Assembly: GCF_954871325.1 (NCBI RefSeq) | Contig: NC_088776.1 | Span: 39,108,508 to 39,172,507 of the forward strand | DNA length: 64,000 bases | Source of the DNA: Gordionus sp. m RMFG-2023 | Taxonomy: Eukaryota > Nematomorpha > Gordioida > Chordodea > Parachordodidae | Direction: 5' to 3' | Program-made: the position numbers and the translations under genes | Notes under the pieces: generated by a model | Told to the model about the DNA's origin: nothing | What the model saw: only the letters and a program-made list of their open reading frames with translations | Databases searched by the model: none | Part shown: positions 26,701 through 32,700 of the stretch, in pieces | Layout of the letters: each line of letters begins with the position of its first letter | How positions within the stretch are numbered: position 1 is the stretch's first letter

Positions 26701-29700
26701 AATGAAATCTTTTAATTATGTATAACCCTGTCACTGACTTTGACCCATATTACTTAGATAGGCTGATAATTTACTCATTAAAATGCATTTTGAATAACCC
26801 TTGAATTCAAATCAGCTGGTGACACGCCATTTTGATTTTCCTTATTAAAATTTTATCACTAAAATTGGTAAAGCTGATATAGTCAAAAAAATGAGGTTTA
26901 TGAGACTTGAAATTAAAACGTTAACAACGGGAAATCATTATAATCTTGGTTATACTACATATAATTATATACAATAATCTCACATTTTTAAAAATTTATA
27001 TAATACAAAAGGGCGCGTTTCTATATGATATCTACAAAAGCCGGATCTCTGGGTGTCAATTTAATTGGCGCTAGTCGTATAGTATTGATGGATGCTTGTT
27101 GGAACCCTACTCATGATACCCAATCAATTTTCCGGGCTTACCGATTGGGGCAAACTAAATCCGTCTTTATATACCGGCTTATAGCTCAAGTGAAATTATA
27201 ATCAAATTATTACGAATGAGCAAATACATTTTTAATGGTGTATTCATGGATAAACGTAATTTCAAATCTGGTATAGTTTATAATCTCTTTAGATATATTA
27301 ATTTTTCTTTAGTATTAATAATTCTTAAATTATAATCCCTGGAATTAAAGATAAATCCGCAAATACTTGGTACAAAACTCTGGTCATAAATGACTTGAAA
27401 CTGTCCCCAGTGCCAATTTTGGTCATTTGCTATCCGGTGAGGATCTGAGGGTGACCATAGGATATAGACTTGGCTGTGACCTATGTTTGCCCCTAATTGT
27501 AATGGGTGCGAGAAAGACTCAGATCCTAAGGGCCGACATTGTCTATCCTCTTTATATTATAAAGGATAGTTCAATTGCCATAGAGATATTAACTTTATGA
27601 TTTCGAACAAATTAAGGTTAGCTAACTATCCCAACCTTCTGACCCTTCCACTTATCCCTGTCTGATGGGAAAGACTAGATTGGCTCACCATTCTTTGGTA
27701 TAGAGGAAAACACCTTACTTAGGATTTCACTTGTATCTCCTAATTTTCCTCTAACCCAAACATTTGATCCGATTATTACAGCTGAAAAGGTAAAAATAAG
27801 GAAGTACTGCCACTTTTCTGATTTTCACTGTATCCCACTAGTTATTTCTACCTACCAATGCGTTCCTAGTCCCTTTGGCTATCATTTTTAAAAATTTTCC
27901 TTAAAAAATTTTCTCAAATTAATGCCCATCATGGATCCTCTTTTAAAATAATACAATCAACTTAAATCGCCGTGTTTCGAGGCCCATCTTAGTTTCCTCG
28001 GATCTCAATGAGAACCCTTTTTGCCCCCCCCCCTCCCCGATTTTTTAAACCTTCTTTTTGTCCTATAATTGTTTACCTAATTATTATTTTTTAATGTTAT
28101 TTTAATATAGATTTATATATCATGCTATTTTTTTATATAAATAAAGAGATCATATTCATTAAAACAAATAAGTAAATAAAAGTGATCTCATTTAAATATT
28201 TTAATTAATATTTTTTCGCATCATAAACAATATTAAAATTATCAAGACTTTTACTTTTTAATAGTAATTAACAAAAATTTGATTGGGATTCAAAATTTTG
28301 GCCAAATTATAGAGTTGTTTGAATTATCAAGAGCCCAAATTCGGCAAGTTTTACTGTATTTGAAATTTTTTTTTATTACAGGGAACGATGGAAGAACGAA
28401 TTTACGAACGACAAGTGACTAAACAATCCTTGTCTCAACGGGTTGTCGATAAGAAGCAAATAGCCCGCCATTTCACTTTCGAAAATTTGAGAGAACTCTA
28501 CTCTTTCGAGCCCGACCTCGATCAGGATAATGAACGAGAGGAAGAAGTTGGATTGGAAAATAAAACGCGAGAAAGAAATGTGGATAAAATAATCGATACG
28601 GATATTATCGTAGAAGATGGAGTTGTGCGAACTAATAACGAATCTAAATTCGAAAATTTTATGAATAGTGAAAAAGGTGCCGTAACTGGATTTAATGATA
28701 TTCTTAACGCGGAAGATAGAGTTATAGTCAAAAAGTATCCAATGGCCCCCATACCGAAGGTAAATTTGTTTTCGTTTCTTATAAATGCATTAATGCTAGA
28801 ACCATTAACTATTGAGAAATAAATTGGGGTTCAAGTTTAAAATAGTTACTTATCATGATCAAAGCTTAACAAATTTTATGTGAATAAAATATAGTTTTAA
28901 AATTGGCATTTTTGTAGACTCATCATTTACCACTCACGATATTGTAAATTAATACGATTTATTGGAACCGAGATCAAAAGCTAAATATATATTAATTATC
29001 ACATTAATATATTAAATAGTAACGAATTGGGAGTCTGGTTTTGCCGATATTAACTTAAGTCATTCAAGATATTAAAATTTAGTTTTAATTAAAATATATT
29101 TATTTTATATCTTAGTTCCTCCGAACAGTTTTTTCTGGTAATGGTTTTTTTTAAAATTTAATTCATATGTTGTATTTTTTAAGTTTATACTGATTTTACC
29201 GAAAATGTACCTATCCTATGTTTGAATTCTTTATTAATTTTTCCTAGGACTGTACTGATATTAAATATCGGATAGGCGCCGATATTCCGATATTTTTTAA
29301 AAATTTAACCGATACCGATTTTATGCATATTTTTATTTTAACACATTTTTTATTTATTCTTAACTAATTTAACTCTCATAATAAACCTTCATAACTTCTA
29401 TAAAAAGTTGTAAAATAGAATATTTAATTTTTTTACATTATTTTAACGATAGAAGAAGCAAAATATATTAATAAACTAATATTTTAAAAAAATTACCCAA
29501 ACTTTTTGTGTATTTTTATTTGCCTATTGTTTATTCCATTCTTTTTATAATAAATCATGCGAATTTAAATATCATTAATTAACAAAGTTATCAATATTTT
29601 ATTTCCGATCGATCATCGTGATTATTTGAGGGTTAAACTCAAATGTTTTAGACTTTAGCAAACTTGCACGTAAGTATTTGGCAATCAGTCTTCAGCAGAG

Positions 29701-32700
29701 CTAGTAAACGGATCGATTTGAGCCGGTTTTTAAAAGTGGCTTACTCAATATACCCAGAAAAATATTGCATAGATCTCGAGATTTCTCTAATACATGTCTA
29801 AACTATTTGTGGCATTTATGACCAAACTTTAGATTTGCGTAATATTTTATGGATAAAATATTGAATAAATCGGTTCAAATCGAGCCGTTTAACTGCACTA
29901 GATATAGACGGCCCTCATAGAGAAATTTATCAGAATAACTTGAGGCACTTATCATTATAAAGATAATTATCCAATATTATCATTTTAATTTTTTTTTCAT
30001 TATTTATTAATATATTTTATTTGTTTTTACATTTTAAATAAAGATACAAAGTTTGCTATACAAAAAATAATAATAAATTTATGTAGTGTGCTGGCATATA
30101 ATTTTATACTTATTTTATTAAGGCTAAAATGGATAAGTAAAAATTCTGATCATCAAAGAAAAATATGGAATTAAAATCTAAGAAATTATTTACTGTATAT
30201 CTTATAAATAAAAGACATTCTACAAATTTAAAGATATGACATATTTTTAGAATTTTAAAACCTTGTGTGTCCTAAAGCCGACTTAATACTTAATAGCCAA
30301 AAAAGCAAAAGAAAATTTTTTTAAAAAAAAACTAGAATAAAATACGATAATACAATGCCACCAAATACTTAAAACAAAATAGGGTATCTACATCAAAAAC
30401 ATATTAGTCTATACTAAAAAGTAGTGCTGTAAACATTTCTTAAAAAATCGAACACGTTCAAGTTTACTTTCAAAAAAATTTAAATTTAATATAAATAAAC
30501 TTATATTTTTTAATACAATATATTAGCCATGTTAAAAAATAATACGGCATTAGCTATACTAAAAACGCCTTCTACAGGGGCAGATGAGGGGATTGCGGTA
30601 TTATCGTGGAGAATTATTTAGAAACATTTATTGTTTTGTTATTTGCTTCAAAAAATTGAGATAAGTTATCCTCCTCCAATCCATTCTCTACTCTCGACAA
30701 AAAAAAAGGATATCTCGAAATTAACAGTTCTCTAGGGTTTTCAAAGCATTTTTTCAATAACGACGCTATAAGTTTATTTTTAATAGGTTCGTTCTGTGGA
30801 AGTTTTATCCATGGCCATTGAAGTTTGAATGCTGGATGTATAATTGCAGAAAGAACATATTGATCTTTATATATGTGTTCAAATCTTTTAAAATATATGT
30901 AATTAATATAGAGTGATAGGTTTAATACCTTTTATTAATCTCATTAATACGGCGTTTATCAATGGTTGACCATATTTGAGGCCACTAATTTTTTTTAAGT
31001 TTAAAATAACTATCGTTATTGTTGGGGCTAAATATTATTATTTCTTCAAATTTAATGATTTTACTTAGTTATAATATATAAAATAAAATAATTAATATTA
31101 CAATCTAATGTCGTTTTAAATTGGAACCTGAAGATTTTGACAATATAATACTTTTTGGCCACATTTTACATTTGATAAGTATTGGATTAGTTCCTTCAAT
31201 ATAGGATGTTAATGTAAAACATTTATCATATTTGGCCATAGTAATGATAGTTCATCTGATATTGGATTTTCAGAATCAGATGATGAGGATTAAATAATAA
31301 TATCCATGCTTATGTTAATCTATTAAATTAAAATTTTTTTTTTTTCTTTAGCTTCACCTTTTCTGGTGGTAAGCTCCTTCAACATCTCTCTCCACTTTAT
31401 GTTATTCATACAATCTCTTTTATCTAATTTATACTTCTTTATATTGGCTCTAACTTTATGGCCCCATTGAAGTTTTGGCCTTCCTCTTTTACGTTTGCCC
31501 ATCACTTCCAAACTCTACCTTACTTCCTATGAAGTTCATAGCCCTTCCCATTGTGTGCCCATACCACCTAAGTCTATTTACCATTAACTTAGTCTTAATG
31601 GGCACTACCTTTAAACTACTTAGTATTCTTGTACTGCGCACTTTATCCTTTCTTGTTACCCCAGCAATCATTCTCAGCATTCTCATCTCCATAGTTTGTA
31701 GACTTCTCTCGTCTGTTTCTTTTGTTGGCCATGTTTCCGAACTATATAGAAAAGTTGGTTGTACTATGGAACTGTAAATTATACCTTCAATTTGTGTGGG
31801 ATATTTTTGTCAAAGCACTCCAGATAAAGATCTCCACTTTAACCACCCTTGATTAATTTTACTCTTTATCTCTTTTTCTATTGTGCCGTTTGTTTGTATA
31901 GTGGAGCCCAAATATTTGCAGCTTTCAATTGCCGATATCTGCCATTCATTTATATCAATACTCTGTTTTATCTCCTATCACCATATACTCCGTCTTTTCT
32001 CTATTTACTTTTAATCCGTGCTTTTCTAGGATATTTATCCAACTCAATTCAAATTAATAAACTATGTGTTAAAAAAATTGAAATGTGTAAAGAAAATACA
32101 CAGCCGATTAAAAAATATAAATATTACTTTTTTTTAAAAAATCGGAAATATTAAATTTTTCAAATAAATAAAAATAAAAGGTATTTTTAAAATTAAACGA
32201 ACGTTCGAACGCGTTCTTCATAAAAAAGGAACGCGTTCACGTTCAGAGTTCGTCAAAAATAAAAGGAACGCCGTTCATAATTTTTTTCAAAAAACGTTCA
32301 CGAACGCGTTAATCTTTACAACACTACTAAAAAGCAATTAAATATCCAAATTAAGTCGAACCAGGACACAGTCTGAGTCTCTTTTTTGGATTTTAAGAAT
32401 CGAGATAAGTGAATATTCTGATTAAAACGCCTTTAAAACAAATTTATAAACCTATTTTTATTATTCAATTAGATAAATAATGACAAAAATATCGGTATCA
32501 GATCAGTATCGGTGTTTGAAATAAATATTGGATCGGTGAAAAGATTTTTATGGTTGCAGCCCTAATTTTTCTATATATTTTTTTATAAATTAAAAATGAC
32601 TCAGAAAAGTTTCGTAACAAATTGTGGTAGATATTCTAAATTCTATGGGAATACATTTCTGCTAAAATCAGATTTTTCAAATACTAAAAGCGGACTGAGA

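Larger units (their letters stand above)
29237..32572 (+). mobile_element. hAT element (family A), host of two further insertions
   Basis: The element spans 29245-32564. Its ends are TAGGACTGTACTGATATT and the reverse complement of ATGGTTGCAGCCCTA. The flanks are ATTTTTCC (29237-29244) and ATTTTTCT (32565-32572), an 8-bp duplication with one change. GATATT/CGGAT subterminal motifs match the copy at 751-1544. The plus strand keeps a dimerisation domain: [12 protein letters not shown] at about 29650-29695 and, beyond a small insertion, GATATAGACGGCCC encoding DIDG as in the smaller copy. A second hAT (30422-32326) and a small MITE (29700-29908) lie inside it. Confidence 0.85.

Noticed and set aside
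31475-31777. 100-codon plus-strand open frame
   Set aside because: It is the antisense shadow of the LINE reverse-transcriptase tail.
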